Assembly: GCA_947683425.1 (NCBI GenBank)
Contig: CANTUQ010000160.1
Span: 1,009,501 to 1,073,500 of the forward strand
Length of the DNA: 64,000 nucleotides
Direction of reading: 5' to 3'
From: Excoecaria cochinchinensis
Taxonomy: Eukaryota; Streptophyta; Magnoliopsida; Malpighiales; Euphorbiaceae
This document shows positions 53,616 to 63,195 of the stretch, in pieces; position 1 is the stretch's first letter; the number at the start of each line of letters is the position of its first letter. The notes beneath the pieces were generated by a model that saw only the letters and a program-made list of their open reading frames with translations, had not been told where the DNA came from and did not search any database. The position numbers and the translations under genes were made by a program.

Positions 53616-54974
53616 CCATATCTGGACAAGTTTGTTGTGGTATTTATTGATGACATTTTGGTATACTCCAGAGACCGAAAAGAACATAAGGAACATCTTA
53701 GGTTGGTGTTGCAGATGTTAAGAGATCTTCAACTGTATGCGAAACTCAGTAAGTGTGAGTTTTGGTTGAATGAAGTAGCTTTCCTTGGACATGTGGTGTC
53801 AGCAGAGGGTGTACGTGTTGATCCAAGTAAGATTGAAGCAATTGTAAATTGGATGCCTCCGAAGAATGTACCTGAAGTGAGAAGTTTTCTGGGTTTAGCA
53901 GGGTATTATCGACGGTTTGTTCAGGGGTTTTCAGTGTTAGCCTCTCCTTTAACCAAGCTACTTCGGAAGGATGTTAAGTTTGTATGGACTGAGAAGTGTC
54001 AAGCCAGTTTTGATCGTTTAAAAGAGTTATTGGTTAAAGCTCCTGTGCTCACACAGCCGGTTTCGGGTAAAGAGTACACTATGTACAGTGATGCTTCGGG
54101 AATTGGCTTAGGTTGTGTTCTGATGCAAGGGAATAAAGTTATAGCTTATGCATCGAGACAGTTGAAGCCTCATGAGCAGAACTACCCGACTCACGATTTG
54201 GAGTTAGCAGCGGTAGTGTTTGCGCTTAAAGTATGGCGGCACTACTTATATGGGGAGACGTGTAGGATTTTTACTGATCATAAGAGTCTCAAGTATTTGT
54301 TAACACAGAAAGAGTCGAATTTGAGACAACGGAGATGGTTAGAGCTCTTCAAGGATTATGATTGTATTATTGACTACCATCCGGGTAAGGCTAATGTAGT
54401 GGCTGATGCTCTCAGTAGAAAGTCTGTGTCTGCGTTGCTAGCTAGCCGAGGCAGTTGGAGATTTGATTCTGAAGGTGCTTTGATTGCTCAACTTAAAGTT
54501 AAGCCGAGTTTGAGATCGGAGATTGCAAAGGCCCAGTTAGATGATCATGTGCTACAGCGTGTTTGTCAAGCAGTGAAAGAGGGCAAACGGACTGAATATT
54601 TGATAGATAGTGAAGGAGTGCTTAGGCACGGTAATCGGTTATGTGTGCCTAGCGTGGGTGAGTCAAGGAAAAAGTTGTTACAAGAAGCTCACTCATCAGT
54701 CTTTACTATGCATCCTGGTGGGGACAAGATGTATCAAGATCTGAAGCAATTTTATTGGTGGCCAGGAATGAAAAGAGATATAACAGAATTTGTTTCTAGG
54801 TGTCTCACCTGTCAGCAAGTGAAAACCGAGCATCAAGTGCCATCAGGATTGCTTCATCCCTTACCCATTCCTCAATGGAAGTGGGATGACATCACGATGG
54901 ATTTTGTATCTGGTTTACCTATGATTCAGCGTAAGCATGATTCAGTATGGGTTGTAGTGGATCGATTGTCGTAA
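53616..54974 (+). CDS. pol: Tekay-C RT second half, RNase H and integrase N-terminus
   Basis: The same frame continues after the TGA: 'FIDDILVYSRDRKEHKEHL' with both Asp, 'EVRSFLGLAGYYRRFVQGF', RNase H ('MYSDASGIGLGCVLMQ', 'DLELAAVVFALKVWRHYLYG', 'FTDHKSLKYLLTQ', 'NVVADALSRKS'), then the integrase zinc finger (AHSSVFTMHPGG...CLTCQQVK) and 'DDITMDFVSGLPM' with the first catalytic Asp. It ends at TAA (54972-54974). Confidence 0.92.
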   Translation, partial: PYLDKFVVVFIDDILVYSRDRKEHKEHLRLVLQMLRDLQLYAKLSKCEFWLNEVAFLGHVVSAEGVRVDPSKIEAIVNWMPPKNVPEVRSFLGLAGYYRRFVQGFSVLASPLTKLLRKDVKFVWTEKCQASFDRLKELLVKAPVLTQPVSGKEYTMYSDASGIGLGCVLMQGNKVIAYASRQLKPHEQNYPTHDLELAAVVFALKVWRHYLYGETCRIFTDHKSLKYLLTQKESNLRQRRWLELFKDYDCIIDYHPGKANVVADALSRKSVSALLASRGSWRFDSEGALIAQLKVKPSLRSEIAKAQLDDHVLQRVCQAVKEGKRTEYLIDSEGVLRHGNRLCVPSVGESRKKLLQEAHSSVFTMHPGGDKMYQDLKQFYWWPGMKRDITEFVSRCLTCQQVKTEHQVPSGLLHPLPIPQWKWDDITMDFVSGLPMIQRKHDSVWVVVDRLS

Positions 54975-55983
54975 TCCGCGCATTTTCTGCCAGTGCGATT
55001 GGATTATTCTATGGACAAGTTGGCGGAACTTTATGTGGATGAGATAGTCCGATTACATGGGATTCCGTTATCCATTGTGTCAGACCGAGGCCTGCGTTTT
55101 ACATCCAAGTTTTGGAAAGAGCTTCAGGCGGCTTTAGGAACTCGGTTAAATTTCAATACTGCTTTTCATCCGCAAACCGATGGTCAATCAGAAAGGGTTA
55201 TTCAGGTTTTGGAAGATATGCTCCGGGGTTGTGCTTTGGAGTTTTCGGGAAGCTGGGATCGGTATGTGTCCTTGATGGAATTCGCGTATAATAACAGCTA
55301 TCAAGTGAGCATTGGTATGGCCCCTTACGAAGTATTGTATGGAGGGAAATGTAGAACGCCAATATGTTGGACTGAACTGTCGGAAAAGGCTATGATAGGT
55401 CCGGATATAGTGCGGGATACCGAAGAGAAAGTGAGTTGTGCAACAGAACTTGAAAGCAGCTAAGGACCGACAACGTTCTTACGCTAATCTGAAGCGCAGA
55501 GATATACAGTATGAAGTAGGTGATAAAGTTTTCTTGAAAGTGTCACCGTGGCGAAAGGTTCTCCGTTTTGGAAAGAAAGGCAAGTTAAGTCCACGCTTTA
55601 TTAGACCATACGAGATCCTAAGAAAAGTAGGTCCAGTAGCGTATCAATTAGCTTTGCCTATGGAGTTAGCTAGATTACATGATGTTTTTCATGTATCTAT
55701 GCTTCGGAGATATCGGTCAGATCCTTCGCATGTGTTACCAGTGCAAGATGTCCGAATTCAGCCAGACTTTTCGTTTGATGAAGAACCGAAAAGGATTTTG
55801 GAAAAGGAAATCAGACAGCTCTGGAATAAACAGGTACCATTGGTCAAGGTCTTATGGCAACATCATGGTATTGAAGAAGCTACATGGGAACCAGAGGAAG
55901 CTATGAGACTACAATACCCTCAGTTGTTTGAAGCAGGTAAGAATTTCGAGGACGAAATTCTGTTAAGTGGGGGAGTATTGTAA
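54975..55983 (+). pseudogene. pol: Tekay-C integrase core and chromodomain-like tail
   Basis: After the TAA, 'IVSDRGLRFTSKFWKEL' and 'QTDGQSERVIQVLEDM' supply the second Asp and the Glu. A frameshift near 55435 ends the frame at 55463, and the next (55438-55983) reads 'LKAAKDRQRSYANLKRR', 'FGKKGKLSPRFIRPYEI', 'HDVFHVSMLRRY' and a tail 'VPLVKVLWQHHGIEEATWEP' that is chromodomain-like. The stop is the TAA at the start of the 3' LTR. Confidence 0.9.
55965..55978 (+). other. Polypurine tract of Tekay-C
   Basis: 'aagtgggggagtat' precedes the 3' LTR start TG at 55979. It is also read as the last codons of integrase. Confidence 0.82.
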
Positions 55984-57047
55984 CACCCCAAAAGCACCCC
56001 AGTAGTTTGAGCCTGTCCGTGTCTGTATGTGTGTATTTTTATGTATTGCATGTATGTGTTAATTTGGATTATTTATTTAATTTATGTGTATTAGTTTGAG
56101 AAGAGGAGCTAGGTTAATGTGAAAGTGAAGGTATGAATGTAGGGTGTGAGCAAGAGAAAGCTTTGTGTGTGTGTCAGAGTATGGGAGTAGGGTGTGTTAT
56201 AGGGCAAGTGTCTTTTAGAGAGAGTGACATGTGGCATAGTGGATGGGTTAGCATTTAATGGGTTTGGTGGGAGGAGAGAGAGAGAAGGCAGCCCTTCCCT
56301 TTGATTCCCGTTCTTCCTCTCTTCTTCACGCCACACTCTCTTCTTTTTCTTTCTTCTTCTTTGTTCTTCCTTTTCTTTGCACAATCTTGCTCCCTCTTCT
56401 TTATTTGAGTAATTAGAGTTGTGTGGATTGTGATTTTGAAGCTCAAAGGTGAGTAGGGGTTATTGATGTTTTAGATTCTTCTTCTTCCTCTTCTCTAGGT
56501 TTTATAATTATATATGTATTTGTGGGTTATTATAGAATTAATTATAGTTGTTGTGGGTTTGTGGTTCAGAGGAGCCTCTTAAACCGGATAAAGGGAAAGA
56601 AATCGCTAGCGGGAGCGGAGCTCGCGAATAGGAGCTAAGGAAAGAAGGTTTGGGAACGTTTGTCTTTTTTATGTATATTTGTGATTGGAGTTTGATAATT
56701 GTGGTTTTGCTTTGATTGGGGTTATGAGTTGTGTTATTATAGCTTAAATTGAAATTAGCGTGATATGTGATAAGAGAGAATGAATATTGTTGAAGGATTT
56801 GCAAGGGATCATGTGAATAGTTGCAATTAGTGTTAAAATTGCTGTTTTGGGATTTCTTGGAATTGATCATGTATTTAGCTTGATTTAATTAAGATAAATA
56901 GTGATAAAGCTGGGTTTTTAGTTATGTTATGAGTTGTGGGTACTTGTGTTACTTAATTTTGAGGTTTAGAATCAATTTTGGAAGTTTGGATGTGAATTGT
57001 GTGAGAATTCTGCAGATTTTGGGCGTAAGAGCTGAAAAACCCGTGTC

Positions 57048-57349
57048 TGTCGCGATCGCGACACTGTCGCGAGGGCGACAGATTGCAGAGGTTTCAGCCC
57101 TCGCGCCGGCGCGAGAGGTGTCACGCCAAGGAACTCAAAGGAGCTCTCTGTCGCGAGCGCGACAATTGTCGCGAGCGCGACAGAGTGCTCGAGCTTCGAA
57201 CATGTGCAAGGCTCTCTTCTGTCGCGAGCGCGACAACCCTCGCGAGCGCGACAGAGAGCAGCACCAACGTCCTCTTGCGACCACGAGGCCACTCGCGATC
57301 GCGAGACGAGGCGGGGAGGTGTATTTTGGCTTCTGTCGCGAGCGCGACA
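57048..57349. repeat. Palindrome doublet array in the Tekay-C 3' LTR
   Basis: About nine dyads. TGTCGCGATCGCGACA (57048-57063) is a perfect 16-bp palindrome. Dyads at 57149-57164, 57167-57182, 57220-57235 and 57334-57349 have the AG-centre form. Doublets are spaced 17-18 bp within, and the centres 57156.5, 57227.5 and 57298.5 are 71 bp apart. A further dyad at 57101-57114 uses 'tcgcgccggcgcga'. Confidence 0.93.
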
Positions 57350-57908
57350 GGCGTAACTTCCAAACTTGATTTCTTCTCCTTTTTGCTGAATGACTTGATT
57401 TCTTTTGCATGCACTCTTTTATTTAAAGCCTTGAATACCTATTTAAATGAATAATATGTATGTTAAATTGACAAGATCTCGTATAACCTGCTAATGTCGG
57501 AAAGTGGATAGTTAGGCATGCCTAATAGAGTTATGTGTTGCTGCAGCTATGTGTACGACTTTGGACCCTGATCCAGTCCCCCGATCGGATCCTCGCGATC
57601 CTTCTGTTTGAATCTTTCTTAAGATTCTATGTGAAAACAATTTGGAACAAAAATAAAAAGAATGATTCGATACCTTCGGGTATCTATGTGTCCATAATAT
57701 GATATTGATACTCTCAAGTATCTATGTGTACTCGTTATCCACTCTTTATGATTAAGCAGGTATTAGTGTATCTTTGTACAAGAACATTGGATGAGAATAT
57801 AAATATTTGAATTAATTATGTATGATTCTATATCTATAATTGTATCATTATCATGTGCTTTCTGTTGTCGTCACTGTGAGTGGCGGTTATGCATTTGTGT
57901 TTTCCCCA

Positions 57909-57945
57909 CTAAGCGATTTCGCTTAGCACGGGTGTTTATCCGTGC
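57909..57945 (+). promoter_or_regulatory. Double stem-loop, Tekay-C 3' LTR
   Basis: CTAAGCGA-TT-TCGCTTAG (8 perfect pairs) then GCACGG-gtgttta-tCCGTGC (6 perfect pairs) and 'aggtg'. It lies about 410 bp before the LTR end. Confidence 0.78.
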
Positions 57946-58352
57946 AGGTGTGGAAGGTTTTAGTACGCATGGTCTGGGCGTGTCGCATCGGGAATGCCAA
58001 CGCAATTAGAGATCGGGTGTTTTGTAGTATAGGCTTTCCTTTCTTTTGTAATAGATATAATGTTTTGTTAGCCCTTCGAAACAGTGTACTTTGGACTTTT
58101 GTTTATTGGTGTTTTTTTGTTTTGTAAACTGATGTAAGATGTAAAGACCTCTTTTCGTATATTAATAAAAGTATTCATTTTTCTCTGTATCGCTCTTCTT
58201 CTTTCAAAGTTTTTTTTATTTATCTCTGATATGTCATTTCTGTATGTGATGTTTGCTTGTTTGTACTAGTGGGATATGACACTCCTACCTATCTGGATCC
58301 TTCTCCCTCTAATCCGAGGAGAAGCCTCCATGGTATTGTTTGGGGTGTGATA

Positions 58353-58900
58353 TCAGCAGGTTTATCACTAAGCTTACTTCGATCTATGAACCGATTTTCA
58401 AACTACTCAGAAAAGACCAACCAGTAGTATGGAATGAAGATTGTCAGAAGGCTTTTGATACTATCAGAGAGTATTTGCTGAATCCACCGGTTCTGTGACC
58501 GCTGCAGCCAGTCAAGCTGCTTATCTTGTATTTGGCCATAGAGGATAGTTCTGTAGGTGCCATGATGACTCAGGAAGATGAGTTTAGAGTAGAATTTGCT
58601 ATTTACCACCTTAGCAAGAAGTTCTTGGCTTATGAGATCAAGTATGCAAAAGTAGAAAAGATTTGCCTGGCAGTAATTTGGGCTTCTAAGAAGTTGAGAC
58701 ACTATTTTCATTCTTATAAGGTACAGGCAGTAGAAAAGCAGAATCCCCTCAGATATTTGCAGGAAGCTCCATCTTTACTTGGAAAAATGGGTAGGTGGTT
58801 GTTGCTATTATAGGAATTTAATGTAGAATACATTACTCGGAATACTATTAAGGGTCGTGCGGTGGCTGAGTTTTTGGCAGAGCACCCAATCCAAGGAGAC
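58353..58900 (+). pseudogene. pol: Tat4 RT end and first RNase H
   Basis: 'SRFITKLTSIYEPIFKLLRK' and 'WNEDCQKAFDTIREYLLNPP' are the RT thumb. After a TGA near 58498, an open frame (58526-58813) reads 'YLAIEDSSVGAMMTQED', 'AIYHLSKKFLAYEIKYAKVE', 'CLAVIWASKKLRHYFHSYK' and 'QEAPSLLGKMGRWLLLL'. A stop follows, then 'EFNVEYITRNTIKGRAVAEF'. This matches 20180-20740 in Tat1 with fewer lesions. Confidence 0.87.
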
Positions 58901-59574
58901 TCATATGAGTTCAATTTCCCAGACGAAGACATAGCAGCTATTTCAGTTCAAGGTTGGAAATTACACTTTAGTGGAGTTGAAACAGTAAGGGAGCAGGAGT
59001 AGGAATTATTCTGACAACCTCGGATGACGAGAAACTCCCATTGGCTAAGAAGTTAAGGTACAAAACCACCAACAATGAAGCCGAGTATGAAGCATGTACT
59101 TTTGGGTTGGAAGCATTAATAGCTTTAGGGGCAAAGAACTTAGAAGTATTTGGAGATTCATCTCTAGTGATCAATTAGATTAGGGGCGAATGGGCCGTTA
59201 AAGAAGAGAGGTTGATGCCATATGTCAAACACTTGAGGGAGTTGAGCGGTCAATTCGAAGTATGTACATTCCACTTTGTTCCGAGGGATGAGAATCAATT
59301 AGCCAATGCGTTTGCAACTTTGGTATCGATGTGGGACAATCCAGAAGGGGTAGTCATGAAGCCGGTTTTGATTTCTAGTTTTGAGAGGCCTAGCTTTGAG
59401 TCCAAGTCAATGATGGAAATAGAAGTAGCAGATGGGAAGCCGTGGTATTATGATATCATGAATCATCTAGAAAATGCAGAATTTCCAAAAGAGGCTACCG
59501 AGAAAGATCAGCGGATGATCCGCAAGTTATCTACCCAGTTTATCTTTATAGACAGGATGTTATACAAGCGCTAG
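58901..59574 (+). pseudogene. pol: Tat4 second RNase H and linker to integrase
   Basis: 'GWKLHFSGVETVREQE' breaks off. After a frameshift near 58985, 'KGAGVGIILTTSDDEKLPLA', 'NNEAEYEACTFGLEALIALG' and 'VFGDSSLVIN' give the second RNase H, with a TAG in 'IN-IRGEW'. The open frame 59212-59574 then covers 'LSGQFEVCTFHFVPRDENQL' and a linker to the integrase zinc finger. Confidence 0.82.
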
Positions 59575-60687
59575 GTCGATAGTATCCAATTAAGGTGTCT
59601 AAACGAGAAAGAAGCCAAAAGGGTGATGGAGGAAACTCATGCTGGCGTGTGTGGAGCCCACATGAATGGACTGGCGTTAGCCAAAAAGATCATGAGACAA
59701 GGGTTATATTGGCTCACCATGGATACGGACTGCTCAAAATAAGTGAAACAGTGTCAGTTGTGCTAGCAGTACGCGGACTTAAGGCACTTGCCCATTTCAG
59801 AATTGCATAGCTTAACGTCGCCTTGGCCGTTCGCAGCTTGGGGGATAGACCTCATCTGGGAAATATGTCCCATGGCCTCTAATGGACATAGGTTTATCAT
59901 AGTCGCTATCGATTATTTTACCAAGTAGGTAGAGGCTGAGTCTTTCAAAAAGGTCGATGCTTGGGATATGGCCAAATTTATCGAAAAGAACTTGATATGT
60001 AGATATGGCCTCCCACACCATGTGGTCTCTGACAATGGGGTCCAGTTCATTGCCAAAACGAAGAAGTTACTTCAGAAATATGGCATTGAACATCATAAGT
60101 CCTCTCCCTATCATCTGCAAGCTAATGGAGCAGTAGAAGTCACTAATAAGAACGTCAAGAGAATCTTGGCCAAAATGCTTCAGAGTTACAAAGATTGGGT
60201 AGACAAGTTACCTTTTGCACTCTGGGGCTACAGAACGACTATCAGAACTTCAACAGGAGCCACTCCATATTCCTTGGTCTATGGGATGGAAGCAGTATTG
60301 CCAGTCGAGGTCGAACTCAAGTCACTAAGAGTGGTTATGGAAGCTGAGATTCCAGAAGCTGAATGGGCACAACAGCGGTTGCAACACTTGAACATGTTGG
60401 ATGAGAGCAGGTTGAGAGACTACTACCATAATCAGATCTATCAGAAGAGGCTTGCCAGATCATTTGGGAAGAAAGTTAAGAGGCACCCGTTAAAAGCGGG
60501 AGACTTGGTATTCAAGCAAATGAGACCAGGCGTGCCAGACATAAGGGGGAAATTCAGACCGACATGGGAAGGCCCGTTCATCCCCAAGAAGCTGTTATCA
60601 AAGGGAGGAGCGATTTTGTCAGATACCGATGGCAACGAGTTTAAGGAGTCGGTCAACGTTGATAGACTCAAGAGGTTCCATGGCTAA
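59575..60687 (+). pseudogene. pol: Tat4 integrase
   Basis: Zinc finger 'ETHAGVCGAHMNG...CQLC' with stops (for example TAG for CAG near 59764), 'WGIDLIWEICPMASNGHRF', a TAG near 59927, then an open frame (59968-60687): 'HVVSDNGVQFIAKTKKLL', 'QANGAVEVTNKNVKRILAKM' and 'GKFRPTWEGPFIPKKLLSKG', ending 'VDRLKRFHG'. Catalytic Asp and Glu are kept. No chromodomain, as in Tat1 and Tat2. Confidence 0.9.
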
Positions 60688-61426
60688 AGGCAATAAAAAA
60701 ATCAAAAGAAGAGAATAATAGCCCCGCAGGTCGAAAACTGAAAAAAGGCTGCCTTGCTAAAATTGGGTGCCTCATCAGGGTGAAAACCGAAAAAAAGGCA
60801 TCCTGGGCAAAAATTAGAGGTTCGAGAGAAAATGTCCAATCAAGAAAACCCGCGAGGGCTGATTGCTAACAGGAGTTGATGCTATCAAGATTTGGCTCCT
60901 TGGATAAATGTAATTTTGCATATTTGAATCAATGTTAAACGATGATCATGTATGTTGAAATCATACTGAGATGTACACAATTTTATGAAATAAAATAAAA
61001 CTAATTTCATTCATTCATATTATTTTCTAGGTTCTGTTCTAAAAAGAAACATATCGCTCAAAATGCATACAAATCTGAACTAAACCCTACTACTACTCTC
61101 GCTGACCAAATGTCTAAGTCGTCGAGTCCTGTTGTCAACGGCAGGGCTGAGCACCCATCTCTTGTATGCACTAATGGAAACAACAGATTGATGACCAAAA
61201 GAGGGAATGACAGTCTTAACTAGTAGTCCATCCCAGAGTTCATGATAGCAGGAGGCAAAATCTGTAGATAAGACTCCGCCTCGAAAAGATAGAGGAACTG
61301 TCACCACGTCTTGGTCACCCCGAGCTGTCGAGCGCATCAGGCCGTGATGTAAAAGGTAGCCTCACGTAGCCCACATAAGGGAACACATCCTAAGGAGCCA
61401 TCAACTATCGCAGCAGGTAGGGGAAG
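60688..61426 (+). other. Tat4 3' untranslated region
   Basis: The first 330 bp resemble Tat2 and Tat1 after integrase. The remainder has no minisatellite. The minus strand holds a small ORF at 61080-61337 (listed separately). The region is broken at 61427 by Athila-2. Confidence 0.7.
61080..61337 (-). CDS. Antisense small ORF in the Tat4 3' region (hypothetical)
   Basis: 85 residues starting MRSTARGDQDVVTV, with 'ASCYHELWDGLLVKTVIPSF' and a basic end (DNRTRRLRHLV). It is on the strand opposite to pol, between integrase and the LTR. Extra antisense ORFs at this place are known in some Tat-lineage elements. I do not recognise a domain, and the protein is shorter than would be expected for a conserved gene, so it may be a remnant or chance. 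Confidence 0.35.
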   Translation of the reverse strand: MRSTARGDQDVVTVPLSFRGGVLSTDFASCYHELWDGLLVKTVIPSFGHQSVVSISAYKRWVLSPAVDNRTRRLRHLVSESSSRV

Positions 61427-62590
61427 TGACACGACCTCAGCAAGTGTACTGAATCGACAAGTAATATAATGGAGTAAAATTATGACTCCGAGTTATCGTA
61501 CCCAAGGGACTCAACACGCAAGTTATGAAAATTGAATGTATGCTAAAGAATTCCCAGTTATTGAATTGATTTAATTATGACTAAACTAAAACTAATAAAC
61601 TAATCGACCACTGTAATGGTTAAGTAAAAATAAATTAAATGACAGCAAAACTAGCAAAGATTAGAATTAAATGAAAACAAGAAAAGATATCAAATTATAA
61701 AAGCATTGTTCAAGTTCACTCATCCACCCCTTACCCAAATATGAATAAAATCAATCTATGAATCTTATATGAAAGAAATAGGGATAACCCTCTTAACCCA
61801 AGCGTCCCATTCCGGAGCAAGCTATTCTAATCGCATAACATCCCATTCCGGAGCAAGTCATACAACTAGCCTAATCACGAGTCTAAAATCCTAGGTTCGG
61901 TTTGTTTTCCCATTCCGGAGTCAAACATCCCAAAACCTCATTATTTCACTCATCACTCAAATCTTAAATCATAAAATCCTGTCCATTTAGATTCCCATTT
62001 CGGAGTAGTCTAAACACCACAACAAACATGATAGAAAATTCTGAGAATAAAATACATTCATGGCATCCAATTAACAAATTCAATAACCAACATAGACATA
62101 TAAAATAACTCATTCATCACAATTGGAAACTGAACTGAAAAACTAAAATCCATAAACAATCAATAAACACCAGCAAAATAAACCAATCTTTCATACATAA
62201 ACTCAACAGATGTTCATAATTCACATCTTAGGTATAGGAGATTCAGAGATCCCCCGAACAACTAAACGACTACTCACAATCCATTACAAAATCAAAAGAG
62301 TAAAAGAAAGAATAACCCCTGAAATTCATTGAGAAAATCCCGGTTGAATTGCTCGATCTTCGATCTCTTTCTTCAAATCTTCAATGGAGAAAATAACTAA
62401 AATTCTGGAAAAACTAAGAACTAGCAAAACTCTTGAAATTAAATTATGAAACTCAAGCAAATTAACCTCAATTACTGATTGAAAAACCAAAGAACTAATT
62501 GAAACTAAGAGTTTAGAACAGAATGATAACTTAGAAAAACTCAGCCGTAAAACAAAGAACAAAAACTAGCTAAAAAATTTCGAAAGCTAC

Positions 62591-62600
62591 GAATTTATAC
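62591..62600 (-). promoter_or_regulatory. TATA-like box in the Athila-2 LTR
   Basis: On the minus strand 'gtataaattc', about 10 bp downstream of the dyad array, as in Athila-1. Confidence 0.6.
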
Positions 62601-62610
62601 TTCCAGAGGG

Positions 62611-63006
62611 GTCACGGTGGCAATGGATTTGGTTGCCACCGTGATCTATCGGGAATTTCAAATCCTTTTCCGCACAGGAGATTGGTCACGGTGACAATGA
62701 ATTTCATTGTCACCATGAGGTATTCACAGTTTAGCTTCTGCCCACAAATTAATTATCTCACGGTCACAATGAAATCCATTGTGACCGTGAGGTACGTGCT
62801 GCCTCGATTCTGCCTTGCTAAATTGACATGTCACGGTGACAATGAAGTTTGGTTGCCACCGTGAGGTCTTCAACTTTTGCATTCTGCCCATTTGATAATT
62901 ATGTCACGGTCACAACCATTTTCATTGTGACCGTGACCCATGCGACTTTCATTCTACCTGCAATCTCCTTATGTCACGGTCACAACCAATTCATTGTGAC
63001 CGTGAC
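62611..63006. repeat. Phased array of six inverted repeats in the Athila-2 LTR
   Basis: Dyads begin at 62611 and 62685 (step 74), then near 62759, 62831, 62903 and 62973. The first has perfect 12-bp arms TCACGGTGGCAA/TTGCCACCGTGA. The types are arranged differently from Athila-1 (here the third, fifth and sixth are GGTCACAA types), yet the architecture is kept. Confidence 0.92.
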
Positions 63007-63195
63007 CTATTGAGCAAAAATCTACAAAGGCACGAAATTAACATCAAAATGCTTTCTAAAATGAATCAAAACTTCAATTTGGCTCAAATTAACAAAATTA
63101 ACATAAAAGAAACATAACTTATCATTAAACACAACTAAACACCCAAAAATCACACTAAAACACTATGAAAACTAAACACTATATTGAAGTTATCA

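Larger units (their letters stand above)
48934..58352 (+). mobile_element. Tekay-C: near-complete chromovirus-like element with unmatched flanks
   Basis: 5' LTR 48934-51288, PBS, gag, protease, RT-RNase H, integrase with chromodomain, polypurine tract, 3' LTR 55979-58352. Only a few lesions break the ORFs (frameshifts in gag and integrase, stops at 52448, 53613 and 54972). The flanks differ ('aaagc' left, 'tcagc' right). The left side is Tat3 3' region on the minus strand and the right side is Tat4 RT on the plus strand. The element is probably a recombinant between two copies. Confidence 0.92.
55979..58352 (+). repeat. 3' LTR of Tekay-C (about 2374 bp)
   Basis: It starts 'tgtaacacccc' and ends near 'gggtgtgata', where CA has probably become TA. 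It holds the best-preserved palindrome array (57048-57349) and double stem-loop (57909-57945). The exact end is uncertain by 2 bp. Confidence 0.92.
58353..61426 (+). mobile_element. Tat4: 3' portion of a Tat-lineage element
   Basis: It starts inside RT directly after the Tekay-C 3' LTR and runs through RNase H, second RNase H, integrase and a 3' region to 61426, where Athila-2 is inserted in reverse orientation. It is closely related to Tat2 in integrase. Its 5' half is missing from the window. Confidence 0.87.
61427..63195 (-). repeat. 3' LTR of Athila-2 (1769 bp)
   Basis: On the minus strand it starts 'tgataacttc' at 63195 and ends 'cgtgtca' at 61427. It is of the same family as the Athila-1 LTRs but clearly more distant. 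It has a six-dyad array at 62611-63006 and a TATA-like box at 62591-62600. Confidence 0.93.
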
